Shown here: in pieces, positions 1 through 12,123 of the stretch | How positions within the stretch are numbered: the first letter of the stretch is position 1 | How the letters are laid out: every line of letters begins with the position of its first letter | Origin: Dermanyssus gallinae | Taxonomy: Eukaryota > Arthropoda > Arachnida > Mesostigmata > Dermanyssidae | DNA: 64,000 bases | Assembly (NCBI GenBank): GCA_003439945.1 | Contig: QVRM01005993.1 | Span: 62,001-126,000 of the forward strand | Direction of reading: 5' to 3' | The notes under the pieces: model-generated | What the model saw: only the letters and a program-made list of their open reading frames with translations | Told to the model about the DNA's origin: nothing | Database searches by the model: none | Translations under genes and position numbers: made by a program

Positions 1-1015
1 CCCCACAGCGTTCGTCTCTTCATAATTTGGGCCAGTTGCTTTTGTGACGAGTGCGCTAGGATCGACTTGCGTCGTGCACCCTCTTCCCCTGCGCGCCCAG
101 AAGAAAAACCGATGTAGTTAATCATCTCACAAAGTCATCTCACAAAACACGTGATAGCAACACGTGATAGCCTATCTTAAAGCTTCTAGAGAACATACAC
201 ATGTACGCAATCTTCTAAAGGCACTTCGCGGAATTAGGCACAATTTTTCCGTGTATTTGTCGTACCTATCGACATCTTGCTTGAGACTTCTCTTGAATTT
301 GAGTGACCGATTAACGGGTACCGAGGTATTATTATTACCTGATGATCCTGGTTAGCGAGTCCGGTGTTACCCAAATATATTCGCGAGGTACTTTTACTGC
401 GGACTTCTCTAGAGATCACGCAACGTTACGTTTGTAGGTGTTAAAAGTACGGTTGGTAAGTCACAACAGCATTAGTGAGCGGTGTGACTATCGCTTGTCA
501 TTTTTGTATTAAAAAAACTTTTCATTTTTAACTTCAGTTTGATTTTTTTTTTTTTAAACGCAGTGCTAAATTCTCGTTTACCAAGAACACATTTGCCACA
601 GTCGGACAATGGTTGTCCGCCGCACCTATAAAAAGTAGTAATGGTTTTTTGGTCGTCCACATTGATCAATGGATCACAAAAAGAAAAGCCCTCTCTTCGT
701 CAGTATCGCCAGCCTGGCCCATCTCTACACATCTGGTACATGTCGTACTGCCCCGCACACGTCCGGCTAGGATACTCTTTGAGAACCCTCTGCTGCCTAG
801 GGCTGCACATTTCGTCCGCAGCAGGTGTATTGCTGTTGCAGTTAGACACACGATATTTTTTTACATACCATCAACTCCATTAGACTAACAGACGGATCTT
901 TGTTGAACGGTGCTGTGTGAGCCACATTGTCGCAAGCATCATAGTCCCGTATTGCAAGTATCGTGGTGCGCAGCAGAGGGATTAAGTTGAAAAACGTCCA
1001 GGCTATATACAACGA
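1..1015. other. No gene recognised upstream of the first LINE
   Basis: I see no conserved protein, RNA gene or repeat here. A T-rich run lies near 541-556. Short open frames exist on both strands, but none has a recognisable motif. Confidence 0.5.
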
Positions 1016-1017
1016 GG

Positions 1018-3857
1018 TGATGGCGGCTTTCTGCTTTTTCAGAAATACTATAGTGTACAACCAACCTCGGACGGAAGAAACGATTCACGAGTAGCCGGTG
1101 GCGGTCAAACTAGTCTAAATTGTTTTTATCTAAATGCCTGCTCGTTGGCCACTCCAGGCGCTATAGGTGCCCTTGCGAATTATTGTTTATTAAACAGCAT
1201 CGATGTGATTTTTATTTCAGAGACCTGGCTTACTAGCGCAATTAGTGATAGAGAGGTCTTACTCGGTGACCGGTACTCGGTGCATCGAATGGACCGAAGT
1301 TACAGGGGTGGTGGAGTGTGTATTTTAACACTCAAGGGAATAAACTGTCGCCGAATTGAGATACCCACAGGCTCGGAAACCGTAGCGGTAGACTTGCATT
1401 ATGATCACATTATCATTCGAATCATATGCTGTTATGTCACCAATACGGACTCCGGCGCCCAAAGAAAGGCCCGTATTGAAAATGTTCTAGAATTCTGTCC
1501 TGATGTCGGTTATCCTATATGCGTAGTTGGTGATTTTAACATGCCTGACACTGACTGGTCAAATCTGCGCTTAAGTGATGCTACCAGCCCAGAGAAGGCT
1601 TTTGCTAACTTCTGCATCATAAATGGTTTAGATCAGCTTGTTATGCAACCCACAAGGGATAACAATATTCTGGACTTGCTTATTACATCTGAGAGGGAGC
1701 TCGGTACTGAGCCAGCAGTCGTAGATCCCCCTATTGCTACAGATCATCGGGCTCTCAGCTTTCGGATTCTGGTCCCTTCCTCCCATTTCTTAGAGTCGGG
1801 TGGTGGGTTTAACTTCTGGAAGGCTGATTATGACTCGATCTGTACAAATCTTGCGAGCGTAAACTGGACGACATTCTTTGCACGGTGCGTTGACATTGAG
1901 CAGATGTATATTGCATTTATCGATTATATACACTTTCTTATCGAGGTATTCACACCCCAGAGAAACAATATTACTAATCCCAACATGACAAGTCTTCGAA
2001 ACCATGTTCGACGGTTAGAGGAGCTCATGAATGAATTAGCGACTGAAAGCATCTCAGTGAAGCTTAGAAAGGCCTCGACACGGTTGAGAATTCTTGAAGA
2101 GTCAAAACTATCTTTTAAGGATGCTAAATCGTTTTACCGCTACGCGAATAAGCGACTTCGAGGACGTGAGGAACTTCCTTTACTAAAAGTCGATAATGTA
2201 CTCATTGACAATAACCGAAGTAAAGCGGCGGCATTCTCGAAACAGTTTTTTTCTGTATATACACCTCCGGATGCTCAGCCGTCTTCACTGACAAATCGCG
2301 TGCGTATAGAAAGACGCCAAAATCAAACAATTCATAAGCAGTTTTTAATCTCAATCGATGACATAATTAAAAAGATCAAAACACTCAAGAACAAGTGCAG
2401 TTTTACACCAGATGGTATTCCACCAGTGTTTTATAAAAACACTTGTGATTTTATCGCCGAACCATTACTGTACATTTTTCAGAGATCGTATTGTGATGGG
2501 CAAGTTCCTTCATTATTTCGAAGGTCAATTGTAACGCCTATATTCAAAAAGGTGCTAAGGATTTAGTGGATAACTACCGGCCGGTGGCTCAACTGTCAAT
2601 TGCGTGTATTTTAATGGAGAAGTTAGTCGTTGATTATATTGAAAAAAATTTTGTGCGTAACAAATTGGTTGACGCCAATCAGCGTGGCTTTGCCAGGGGC
2701 CGTTCTACAGGGACACAACTTATATCCATGGTCCACGATTGGAGTCTACACATAAATAATCGTAGAATATTTCATTGCATATATTTTGATTTTTCAAAGG
2801 CATTTGATAAAGTGAATCACAAACTTATGTTACAAAAATTAGAAAGTATTGACCTTGACTCCACAACTTGTCGATGGGTGTCAGCATACCTTACTGGGCG
2901 AAATTTCACCGTCAAAGTTGATAACGTAGAAAGTGACCCCCTCCTCTGCACCGCAGGGGTGCCGCAAGGATCGTGCATTGGGCCCCTGCTCTTCAGAATA
3001 TACGCCCTCGATCTCTTAACAGTGATTCCAGAAGGTGTCACTTATCTCTTATTTGCGGTCGATTTAAAAATATACTCAGCAGCCGACAATTTCACAAGTA
3101 TTATTCAACTAGCAATTAATAATATTGAAAACTGGTGTTGTGAGAATAGGATGCAAATATCTGTGCCTAAATATGCCGTGGTGTCGTCAGATGGCAGTTC
3201 GCCACTGTATACACTCGCTAACGATGCAATACCAGTAGTTAAATCTTTTCGTGATCTTGGTGTGATTGTAACCCCCAAATTAGACTTCTCTCAACATATT
3301 ACTGCCACCGTTGCTTCTGCTTCACAACTATGTAATACCATATTTAGATGCTTCATTTTAAAAAATCATGATTTCTATGTGACTTTGTACAGAAGTCTAG
3401 TATTACCCAAATTCCTCTACTGCAGCCAGGTTTGGGCTCCTTTTTTGGCAAAAGATATAAATGCCATTGAGAGGGTACAGGTCAAATTTATCAGACGGAT
3501 ATCGAAAAGATGTAATATTTCTTCGTGAAAGCGTATCTCTTGTGCCAATACGTGCATTTTACGCACAAGGTGATCTATCGCTGTATAAAAAATTGTGTTG
3601 TCTCGGGACTGACCAGACCATGTTTAAACATTTAAATAATGGACTGCGAAGTGGTGTGAATGTTAGATCACTGGAAGTTGCGCGCTCAGTGAAGGTAAAC
3701 AACACATTCTCGTGGAGAGTTCCACGAAGTCTGCGAAGTCGACAGACCTGATGTATGTTCTAATTATATTCAGAGGTTAAATATTTTGTTAAAAACAATG
3801 TATACTTAGGCATATATGACCCTTGAATAAAGGTGCATTCGACTTGACTTGACTTAA
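1018..3857 (+). mobile_element. CR1/Jockey-type LINE, 5'-truncated
   Basis: The element carries an endonuclease-reverse transcriptase ORF (1100-3748), a short 3' region with an AATAAA-like signal near 3828, and a tail of repeated GACTT units at about 3838-3855. A tail of short tandem repeats rather than poly(A) is typical of CR1/L2-related LINEs. No gag ORF precedes the endonuclease, so the copy is 5'-truncated. The exact left end is not visible. Clade placement is inferred from endonuclease and reverse transcriptase motifs plus the tail type. Confidence 0.85.
1100..3748 (+). pseudogene. LINE ORF2: apurinic endonuclease + reverse transcriptase, broken
   Basis: The N-terminal half is an APE-type endonuclease that would nick target DNA. 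Its landmarks are FYLNACSL at the start, ISETWL with the catalytic Glu, GDFNMPDTDW, and a DHRALSF block. The second half is the reverse transcriptase, with NYRPVAQLS, FDFSKAFDKVNH (palm box A), GVPQGSCIGPLLF, and the box C at 3052-3066. Three lesions are visible. A one-base frameshift lies near 2550, between endonuclease and RT. Box C reads FAVDLK where the family has two adjacent Asp, so one catalytic Asp is Val (codon 3058-3060). A second frameshift near 3500 moves the C-terminus to the frame ending at 3748. The reading frame continues upstream of 1145 without an obvious Met. Confidence 0.88.
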
Positions 3858-4521
3858 AGACATGTCATACCTATTGGATTTGACCGAAATGTACAGATGG
3901 CGACCGTTCAGTGGACATTTGACCCTTTACAATATATTTATAGTAGGTAGGAGAGCTCGCTAGCAACTAAATTTCCAATAATGCTAGTATTGCCTTCGCA
4001 AAACTTTGATGCATAACGTTTTCTTGCAAGGACTGTAACAGCTAACCGATCTTGCATCGATAACAGCAACATCGATTGAGTCGGATGATGATTTTGGTTA
4101 CCTAGTTCAGTTGAGACGACGCTTCGTCTTGCTTGTCGCTTCGAGGACTAAAGTTCCCCCACTCGTACTGAGCTTAGGAGGAAGCTTTGTGCGTGTGCGC
4201 ATTCGATTCACGAACGGTGGCGTACTGGCGCGTGTACCTTAGGTAGTGCCCTAGCTAGCGGCGAGCGGTCTGCATTATTATAACCTGCGTCTATAGGATT
4301 ACAGAGCCCAATTTAACAACATTCTGCCACATGCAACAAGGTTAATGTCGGCAAACGTGCAGAAAAATTCGAGTTCTGGCTAAGGTGCAGTCATTCTAGA
4401 ACAAAATTAATCTAAGGCTCTAGCAAGTATGCCAATCACAGTTAGTTAATATAGTACGTACATATTGCTTATTGCGCAATAACTTTGTACCTCAAGATGG
4501 TACATAATTACATTACAGTCA
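3858..4521. other. No gene recognised
   Basis: This gap separates the first LINE from the minus-strand fragment at 4522. I see no conserved motif, repeat unit or RNA-like structure in it. Confidence 0.5.
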
Positions 4522-4830
4522 TCACTGCATACAATTTAAATACTTCGTCTTGGCGCTGCGTCTGGCAGCTCGCTGCGTGGTATTTAGCGCATATCGGCGA
4601 GCAGAATCGGCAACGACATTGATCGCCAACTTGGTGAAATCATTGAGTCGAACATACCAAGTGATGACAGGCATGCACAATGTACTGTGTGTACACGTGC
4701 CGGCTAGTACATGCCATTCCATCCCAAAGGTCCTTGGCGAGGTACACATGTCACTGCCTTACCTCCTGCCGAGGCCTCGGTCCTTCTTCTCTGCCACTCT
4801 AACAAAAATTGCTGAGTCGGTCTTGTAATA
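4522..4830 (-). pseudogene. Broken coding segment related to 17929-18216 (unknown family)
   Basis: I do not recognise a function. On the minus strand one frame reads TFGMEWHVLAGT and continues through CMPVITWYVRLNDFTKLAI. It aligns with the segment at 17929-18216, which in one frame has TFGLALYVAVATYTP and CMVVTTWNV at the same spacing. The shared pattern is T-F-G-[ML], then Y/H-V, then C-M-x-V-x-T-W-x-V. Conservation at the protein level between two loci 13 kb apart argues for former coding sequence. A frame change is needed to join the upstream basic/acidic part (QQFLLEWQRRRTEA) to this block, so it is probably a pseudogene. It could instead be a dispersed repeat. Confidence 0.35.
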
Positions 4831-5589
4831 GGTGACTTAAGCCTGACTCTGATTGCTTCCACTGCCGGTCCGCAACCTACTAGCAGGTATACAAAACGGT
4901 GACGACGAAGCGAATGCGATGTTGCGGACGCATGTGGAATCGGTCCCGAAATATATCGTCAGTATACTAGTACGGGCGACCCCTTCGCACGTTTCTTTGT
5001 GCGGAACCGATAGACTTCGTGACTAGCAGTCCTTTCTGCACAAAAGGTGAACTCTTGGCGCATATTCATAGACCTTTGACTCCCGAAAGGTTCGCTACGA
5101 GGATAACTTGGGTCCAGCTTAGTCGTATGTGCAGTGCCATCGTCAGGAAACTACGGAAGCGACACCGCTAAGTATCTGTCACATTTCTCTCTCGGCGTCC
5201 CGGGAGTGGTTGAGTTACGCGGTATTCGATCTTTGTGGTGTTCTCGGGACACTTTTGCACCTACTATAGGGCAGTGCAACGTGCGCGCCGCCATCTTGGT
5301 TTCGCCGTGCCTAACAGCGTGGCTTAGCCAGTGGCTCCTCGCCCCAGCTGAGCGCTGCGTGTGTGAGAGTAGACGTGCCGGCGGTCAGTGCAGACAGGCG
5401 AGTACTATCCGCGCACTTAGTGTAGACCGGTTAGGCGGTCCTCCAAGTAGGCAGCACGAACTAATTCCGGCGAGCTGATCCGAACGCACGACTTCTCCAG
5501 TAATCACTCACCTGTATTTCTGTCACGCTTTTGGCTAGATATAGCCGTTTTGCTATCGAATTTGGCTGAACTAAACTATAGACGGTCAA
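4831..5589. other. GC-rich stretch, possibly 5' region of the R1-like element
   Basis: There is no recognisable protein. The segment 5270-5480 is GC- and CpG-rich and directly precedes the first ORF of the R1-like element, so it may be that element's 5' untranslated region. The true left border was not identified. Confidence 0.3.
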
Positions 5590-5610
5590 AGCGTCAATTA
5601 AAGAAAAATT

Positions 5611-7180
5611 ATGCCGTCGTCTTGGGAGCCACCGAACAAGGGAAAAAAGCGCAGAGGAAGAAGAGCCTCGATGGAAGTCAATATGGACGCCGTCGTAAGG
5701 GAAGAAGAGGCCGCGGATAGCGTAAAGCCGACGAATAAGGGGAAGACCGCAGAGAAAGACAAAAAGGACAAAATAACCGCGAATCCAAAAAAGGGAAAGA
5801 AAAAGGAGGAGAACAGTCAGCGTATTGCGGTGCTGCCTCAAGGCATTGTAATTGACGCCGACTACAACAGACCGCTTAAACGGCTCGGAATGGTGATTGA
5901 GTCCGCGTACAGAGGCCATTAGCACCAAAAATGTGCACGTGGCTGTTAAGGAGAAGATGATCCTTCTGCTGGCAAAATTAAAAACCGCCATGAGAAAAGA
6001 GGAGGACGATAGAAAAGAAAGGGAGCTACAGAAAGAGAAAGCCAACGGGACTCCTGCCCTGCCGGATCTTCTTAACAAGTGCACTTGCGAGTAAAATGCC
6101 TGGACATAGTGGATGCAACCTGCGAGACGGACCCGGTCGTATTGGTGTCGACCCTAAAAGACCCAGGTTATGATATCAATAAAATTATTCTCAACTGTAC
6201 TTCAGAGGAGGATTTGTCTGCACTCGTGAAGACCGACTGGCCCGAGCAGGTGTACACGCACACCAAGCTGCACAAGTCCAGTATCATTAAAGAGAGTCCG
6301 ATGCGACTACTCGTAGTTTGCGAGGACTCGAAGAATGATGCCGTGACGTAGGACAATATGTCCGTGCACTTCGATGGCCTCAGTTCAGAAGCTCGGCGAG
6401 ATGGTGGCTCGTTACGCCATTGAGAGGGGTCATGAGGGTGAAGTAACTACAAGGGCAGTAGTTGCTCTCCGCGTTCCCAAGGAGCGCAGCCTAGCTAGGG
6501 AGGAAGCTCTGCATAAGAGACTTCTGCAGAAGGCCAATGAGGTTGCAACTTTAACTGGAGTCAGAACAGAGTAAAGGCCCGATTTCCTGTTACCTGACCA
6601 GCGAGCAGGAAGGCGGGTACCATACCGGTCGTAAACTACTGAAATTTTTCGAGGTCCGCCTCGGGCTGACTACCACCAAGAACGGACGCAAAAGGGACCG
6701 GTGACGAAGGCCAGGACGGCACTAACACTAGGAAAAGGAGGAGGTGGGGTAAGGAGGATAAGAGAACCACCTCAATTGTCCTGAAGAAGAGTGAGACCGC
6801 CTCGTACGCAGATGTTCTGGGGCTTCAGTAGAAGCTCGATATCAGGAAGCATGGGGTGCAGATGAAGCAGTGGTTGAAGTTGGCAAGCGAAGACGTTAAA
6901 CTTGTGGTATCGGAGAGGGCTGTCGGCGGTACAAGGACCTTTGTAGACGCCCTTCGGTTCGGTGCTGCCCGCGATGTCAGCGTATCGCGGCCTGGGGTGC
7001 AGACTCCACCAGTCAATGGCTGGGTCTGCCACAAATGCGGGCAGCCAGGCCACATTGCGAAGAACTGTGAAAACACGGAGGCTTGTTATGCGTGCGCAGG
7101 AGTCGCTGACAGGCGCTGGAGCAGCGGAACAAAAAGAAACACCGGATGTTGGAGCGAGCACCACCGCTGACAGCGAAGGT
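5611..7180 (+). pseudogene. ORF1 (gag-like) of the R1-like LINE
   Basis: The first ORF of R1-type LINEs encodes a nucleic-acid-binding protein that packages the transcript. Here the N-terminus is very Lys/Arg/Glu-rich (NKGKKRRGRR, KDKKDKITANPKKGKKK). The middle is spread over three frames (5897-6094, 6079-6351, 6374-6574). The last part (6856-7170) has a clear CX2CX4HX4C knuckle, CHKCGQPGHIAKNC. It is followed by the start of a second knuckle (CYACAG) whose remaining ligands are lost where the frame breaks. At least four frame changes make it non-functional. Confidence 0.8.
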
Positions 7181-7273
7181 TTCACGCAAATTCTGCGCGA
7201 CAAGCGCGGGCGCCTAAAGCGTGCCCATAGCTCTTCCGACGCGCAATGCCAGACGTCAAAGCTCCAAAAAATT

Positions 7274-10208
7274 ATGGCCAGTAGACAGGATTGCGTCAGG
7301 AATTTGCAGTTAAACTGCAACCGTAGTAAAGGTGTTCATAGTATGCTCGAGACGATTGTTAGACGCCGTGGGGCAAACGTATGCCTTCTAAGAGAACCTT
7401 ACGTCACTCTTGCCAAGCGCAATGCGCACATATGGACGGTTGACGACGGAAGAAGTAGCTGCATTGTGGAGAACAGAAGAAATCCAAGATATAAAGTTAT
7501 CGGAAGAGGAAGTGGCAAAGGATTCTCTTGGGTTGAACTCAAGGTCCTTGGTTGTATCTATTCATGTTATAGTAGCCCCAACGGGTCACTAGCAGACCTG
7601 CAGAATCTACTTGAAGACATTACTATATCGGCGCAGGCCAGTTTGGAGCCGCTGGTTATATCTAGCGGTGACTTCAACGCTGCGTCGCCCGTGCGGGGCG
7701 CGAAGGAAACCAGTTGCAGGGGCCAAGCTGTTATGAAATACATGGCCAGAGAAGACATGGTGACCATGAACACCGGTGAAGCTACATATTGCTCCTCAAG
7801 GGGAAGCGAATTCGGGATTGACCTTACAATCTGCAAAACATCGCGCGCACACATGATTATTGGGTAGCAAGTGCTAAAAAAAGAGAAAAATCACAGCGAT
7901 CACCACTGTATCGGGTTCAAGGTGAAGGGAGCTGGCAACAGAGAAACGATACCACCTCAAGCTAGACGAGATGTATGGCAGATAAGGGTAATGACGTATT
8001 AAAGGAATCATGGGAAGGGCTGCTTGAGAGCGACGGAATGCCGGAAACGGCGGACGACTTATACAGCCTATTGAAGAGAGCGTGCTAAAAAGCATCTACT
8101 TCACCCGCCAGGCGCAGCACAGGAACGAGGTCAGTGTTCTGGTGGAACGACGCTATTGCGTTGGCTCGGAGGGAGTACATGCGCCATAAACGTATTTAGA
8201 CCCGAGCGCGAAGGAGTGAAGGGGACACCGAGCAAACCCACCAACTACATATCGAGTACAGAGGAGCGAAAGGCTGCTTGCGAAAAGATATCAGGAAAAG
8301 CAAAAAAGCTTGTTGGCGAGAGCTGATTGAGCAGATTGGTTCGTATCCATAGGGCAAGCTGTATAGGATCGTCAGGGGCAAGATTGGCGAAGCAAGGAGA
8401 AAGCATTTGCAGGAAGACAAAAAGCTCCGGGTGAATAACACGTTTCCCACAGCACCCCCGTTTTGACCAAACAGCTTTTAAACGCTAGCGGATAGTGAGA
8501 GATGAAAGAGACTGACGTCCGCGAGGTCACTCCGGGCAAAATTGCTGCTGCGGCGGAAAGGATCAAACTTGAAAGAGCACCAGGCTTGGATCGAGTACCG
8601 ATGGGTAAAAAAAATTCTATTTAGACAGTATTCCTCGCTCGTGGAGAGTATCATCACAAATATATTTCCCGAGCTTCCCGAGAGCTGGAAGGCCGCCGAG
8701 CTTATACTGCAGCTTAATGGCAACGGGGACCATTATAGAGGATCGACTGAGGACTTTTGCCGAGGAGCACGGGCTGTTATCAGTGATGCAGTTTGGGTTC
8801 CGAAGGCATAATTCTGTTCTGTCGGCCATTCATAAAGTGGTGGCAAAGGCTGAACTTATTAAGGAGTCGACCGAGAAGACCATTTGTTCCTGGTGGTGCT
8901 GCTGGATGTAAAAAATTAGTTCAATAGGATCCCGTGGAAAGTGATTCTGGGGACGTTTCAACGAGAGAACCTCCCTCCGTATCTAGTACGGTTAGTTTCC
9001 GGTTACCTGAAGAATAAAACGGTCGAAAACGGGCGCACCGAGGTGAAGATGACTGCCGGAGTACCGCATTGTTCAATCATTCAATCAGACCACTCCTCTG
9101 GATTCTAGCATACGATGACGTCCTAAACATTCAGCACCTTTCACCGGGAGTAGAATTACTTGCCTACGCGGATGATTTTGCTGTGACCGTCAGAGCCAGG
9201 ACCTCGAGACATACGCCAATATTGCGCTAGCGGATATCGATAGATGGACGAGAGGTCTAACACTTGCCCCGTAAAAGAGTGACACGATTCTACTCATTAG
9301 GAAAAAGAAATGCGGCCTTTTGAAGCTCACGCTGTCCGGCGAAAACATTGAGTTAAAGGACACGGCAACTGGACCCGGCAAGATACCTGGGTATACATCT
9401 GGACCGGGGACTGCGAGAAACCCCTTATGTGAGGATAGCGCCCGCAAAGGCGCAAAAGGTATTGCCCGTCTGTTGCCCAACACGCACTGCCCCAGAGATA
9501 GCCAACGGAGACAACTAATGTTCGTGTCAGAGTCCATCGTCCTTTTTGGCTCGCCAGTTTGGATGTCGCCTACAATGGACACACGCTACGACAAAGCTTT
9601 TGAGGAAGGTCCAGCGAATTGACAACCTTCGCATTATTCGGGGTATCGCACCATCAGTACGGCGGCCTCGCTTGTACTGGCAGAGACAGTGCCCTGGGAC
9701 CTAAAGGCAGTCAAATGTCGGCGGTCATTCTTGAAGAAAAACGCGAGATAACACTCGACCTGTGGCAGAGAAGTGGGACGGTATCCCGGACGGACAACCA
9801 GGAGCGCCTGTAAGAAACCTTATTTCGAACATCCGCCGATGTATGAATCGTCCCGGGGGTCGTCTTACTTTCCACCTGACCCAGGTTTTTACGTATCATA
9901 GCGATTTCCAGATGTATCTAAACCGGATAGGAAAGGTTGACCTAACGCAATGTTGGTATTGCGACGAGATGGATTCTCCGGAACATACGGTCCTGAGATG
10001 CGCCGCATGGACCGAAAACAGACGAGGCATGCCCAGAAAGGAAATTCTGGTACATTTAGTCGCACACATGCTCACTTCGGTCAATAACTGGGACGCGGCT
10101 GCAAAGCCTATTCAACTTATTATGAAGGCAAATGAAGATGCCAGAAGAAGACTGGTGGAAAGCGTAAGAGAGTCGCTTGCACCACGCGACTCGACAAGCA
10201 GGACATAA
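7274..10208 (+). pseudogene. ORF2 of the R1-like LINE: APE endonuclease, RT remains, C-terminal zinc domain
   Basis: From Met at 7274 the frame opens with LQLNCNRSKGVHSML and reaches LREPY (R1-type SEPY block), SSGDFNAASP and FGIDLTICK. This is the APE endonuclease, ending at 7867. The RT between 7.9 and 9.6 kb is shattered by stops, but pieces remain, such as LLAYADDFAVTVRA around 9160-9200 with an intact Asp pair. The C-terminus (9762-10208) has the finger CWYCDEMDSPEHTVLRC, typical of R1-group ORF2 tails. Frame changes and stops throughout rule out activity. Confidence 0.82.
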
Positions 10209-10235
10209 TGATTTAAAGCATCCGAGACTTTCCCG

Positions 10236-10625
10236 CCGCCTGTGCGTAGTTACTCTTCTATGTCAGCAAGCCCACAGGCCGAAGCGTCATCTTAAGGACG
10301 ATACATCACTGTCGTGCATATATGTAGGGTTTTAGTAAATATTGCTTAAAACATACGGCTCAACTCTTGCCAAGCGCCAAGGCTTATTGGCGAGACTTGC
10401 TGTTTGGTGGCTGAGTACTATACTGTCCGCGTGTGAGCATGTTGTGGGGACAGCCAATCCCTGCATGCTTTTGCTCAGTCGTACGTAAATGTATTTTAAG
10501 CCCTAAACCCCCTTAAAAATGTACACACAGTGGTTTCTTGCCGTCCGTGGCAAGCAAAGGACACGCTTAATATATATTGTAAAGCACCTTTTTAGTTGCG
10601 CAAAATTTACCGCTGATAGATGGCC
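10236..10625. other. No gene recognised (possible 3' region of the R1-like element)
   Basis: The stretch follows the ORF2 stop of the R1-like element and may be its 3' untranslated region. I found no clear poly(A) tail or target-site duplication. Confidence 0.3.
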
Positions 10626-11124
10626 CTAAAACTTGCCAAGGCTGTAGCTCAACATTGGCACAATCTTGAGCTCAAAAAGACGCACTGCGGCACTCAGAGA
10701 CAGTCGTCGAAGTCTCTCACCTCTGCCTGAGTAAAGGCAATTGACGCCCGACACCTGCCGCCGATGTGCTGGGTAAAGGTCGTTCCCGTATAGTGTAGTC
10801 TCAGACCCAAATACGGGAAGAAGTAGACAAACTTCGGCCACAACATGGTATTACGTTTGCTGCAGCCAATTGACCCTCACGACGAAACTTAAAGGCTTTT
10901 GTCTTCCGCGAATTTATTTGCAGGCCCATACGGTGAACGTAATTCTCTACGTCGCCGAAAATTCGACGAATGGCACCGCGGTCCCGGTATGCCACTACCA
11001 TGACATCCGCATACATACCGACACACGAATTAGTTAATAAAATATCAACATAACAATTAGTTTTGTCCTGCATAAGTAATAATTCATAGTTGCGTATATG
11101 CGCCTCTGCCGGGGTCATAGACAT
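10626..11124 (-). pseudogene. LINE reverse transcriptase fragment (R1-like)
   Basis: The minus strand reads MYADVMVVAYRDRG, then VENYVHRMGLQINSRKTKAF. This is the box C and thumb-proximal region of a LINE reverse transcriptase. The catalytic pair reads AD-V, so the second Asp is replaced. A second frame (10626-10841) continues with LRRLSLSAAVRLFELKIVPMLSYSL, the following thumb segment. Related fragments with the same layout lie at 18225-18494 and 26682-27008, so the same family has several dead copies here. Confidence 0.72.
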
Positions 11125-11892
11125 TGGGTTAAAGCCATATAATTATTGGCGTATAAAGATGGGTTTTGATATGTCTCTTAATATTTCAGTGAGTCTAAAA
11201 AAGAGAGATAAATCATACACGAAAAAGATCGAAAAAGAACACCCACACACAAATTGCCGATTTTACTGCCTACTTATGAAAGAACAAAACACCGTTTAGG
11301 ACAAAACACCGTTTGTCTCTAGCGATGTTGGAACCGAGGGCAACTACCCAATCAAAGTTTTCCAGGAACAATGGACGAGAAGCTCTTTGCGTTTACAGAT
11401 TTCGTCTTGATCCCTCGAATAGTACTTGATAGAATAAAAAAACACGTGGTTTTTCGGAGAACACTATTTTCATTAAGAAACAACGGAACAGCTGCGCTTC
11501 GTCTTGAAATCGGCTTGAAGTAGTTTTGACACAAACACACGCATTACTGGTGCTCGTGACCTACGTGGTTTGAATCGTTTAAGAATGGCCCGTAGACGGC
11601 AGCACCCCAATAAGCGTCATGGGTATTACTGCAGACCATAGCGTCTTTTATGGTTTTTGGAGGCAAACCTGGCACGTCTTGGAAGCGTCCAGCACAGCCG
11701 CATATACATGATTTGATGACAAAGCAAGCGCAGGGGAACAGCGCAGGGTGCACAATTGTGTGGCAACACTGTCAACCGTGAAACTCTGGGGTATCTGGGT
11801 ATTCCTTACCAAACTAACGCTGGCCATGAGCTGATTTTGCAGAAACATTGTCCACCAGATACACTCGTTTGTAAGCGCATGTCGAAGTGGGA
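11125..11892. other. No confident gene
   Basis: Minus-strand frames at 11544-11753 and 11648-11848 are open but show no known motif. One ends with an NDS glycosylation-like site and lies just downstream of the small membrane ORF at 11893. I cannot support either as a gene. Confidence 0.35.
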
Positions 11893-12123
11893 CTAATAAC
11901 TACGAAAATGTTTCGGGTTTATGTCGTGAAGCAGTCCGACAAGCGCCGATTCGATAAGAAGCAACGTCAGTCCAAGCACTTCGCCATAAACAACCTTGTA
12001 CTCGCTTGCGACAGCAATGAGTGCACCCAACGTAAGCGATACGGCCATCGTGCGCACGTAGAAAAGCATATCAGGCTCCTCATGGAGCAGGGATGTCATA
12101 TCGTCGTTTTTAAACAAGGTCAT
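11893..12123 (-). CDS. Small two-pass membrane protein, unknown family (member B)
   Basis: This 76-residue ORF begins at an ATG with A at -3. Its N-terminus is hydrophilic, with an acidic dileucine-like site (Asp8, Leu12-Leu13), followed by HEEPDMLFYVRT. Two hydrophobic segments follow at about residues 25-42 and 50-67, and a short polar tail ends in FRSY. The tail GLLHDINPKHFRSY aligns with GLLHDYDASAFRAY of the ORF at 36602-36838, and both stop at the same point. That supports a complete C-terminus. A single exon is the simplest reading. No homologue is recognised. It could be a pseudogene or one exon of a larger gene. Confidence 0.45.
   Translation of the reverse strand: MTLFKNDDMTSLLHEEPDMLFYVRTMAVSLTLGALIAVASEYKVVYGEVLGLTLLLIESALVGLLHDINPKHFRSY

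Larger units (their letters stand above)
5590..10235 (+). mobile_element. R1-like LINE, nearly complete but decayed
   Basis: This is the longest retroelement copy in the window. In order it has a basic ORF1 with a CCHC zinc knuckle, an APE endonuclease, remains of the reverse transcriptase, and the cysteine/histidine-rich C-terminal domain of R1-group elements. The order and spacing match two-ORF R1-type LINEs. Each ORF is broken by several frameshifts and stops, so the copy is old. It lies outside any ribosomal DNA, unlike canonical R1. R1-group relatives at non-ribosomal sites are known. Confidence 0.85.

Noticed and set aside
842..1060. Minus-strand ORF ending at a donor-like GATG|GTATGT
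   Set aside because: It has one hydrophobic run and a good donor, but no clear acceptor or relative, and it partly overlaps the left end of the LINE at 1018.
11544..11848. Overlapping minus-strand ORFs just 3' of member B
   Set aside because: No motif, frames overlap each other, and no related copy was found. Chance cannot be excluded.
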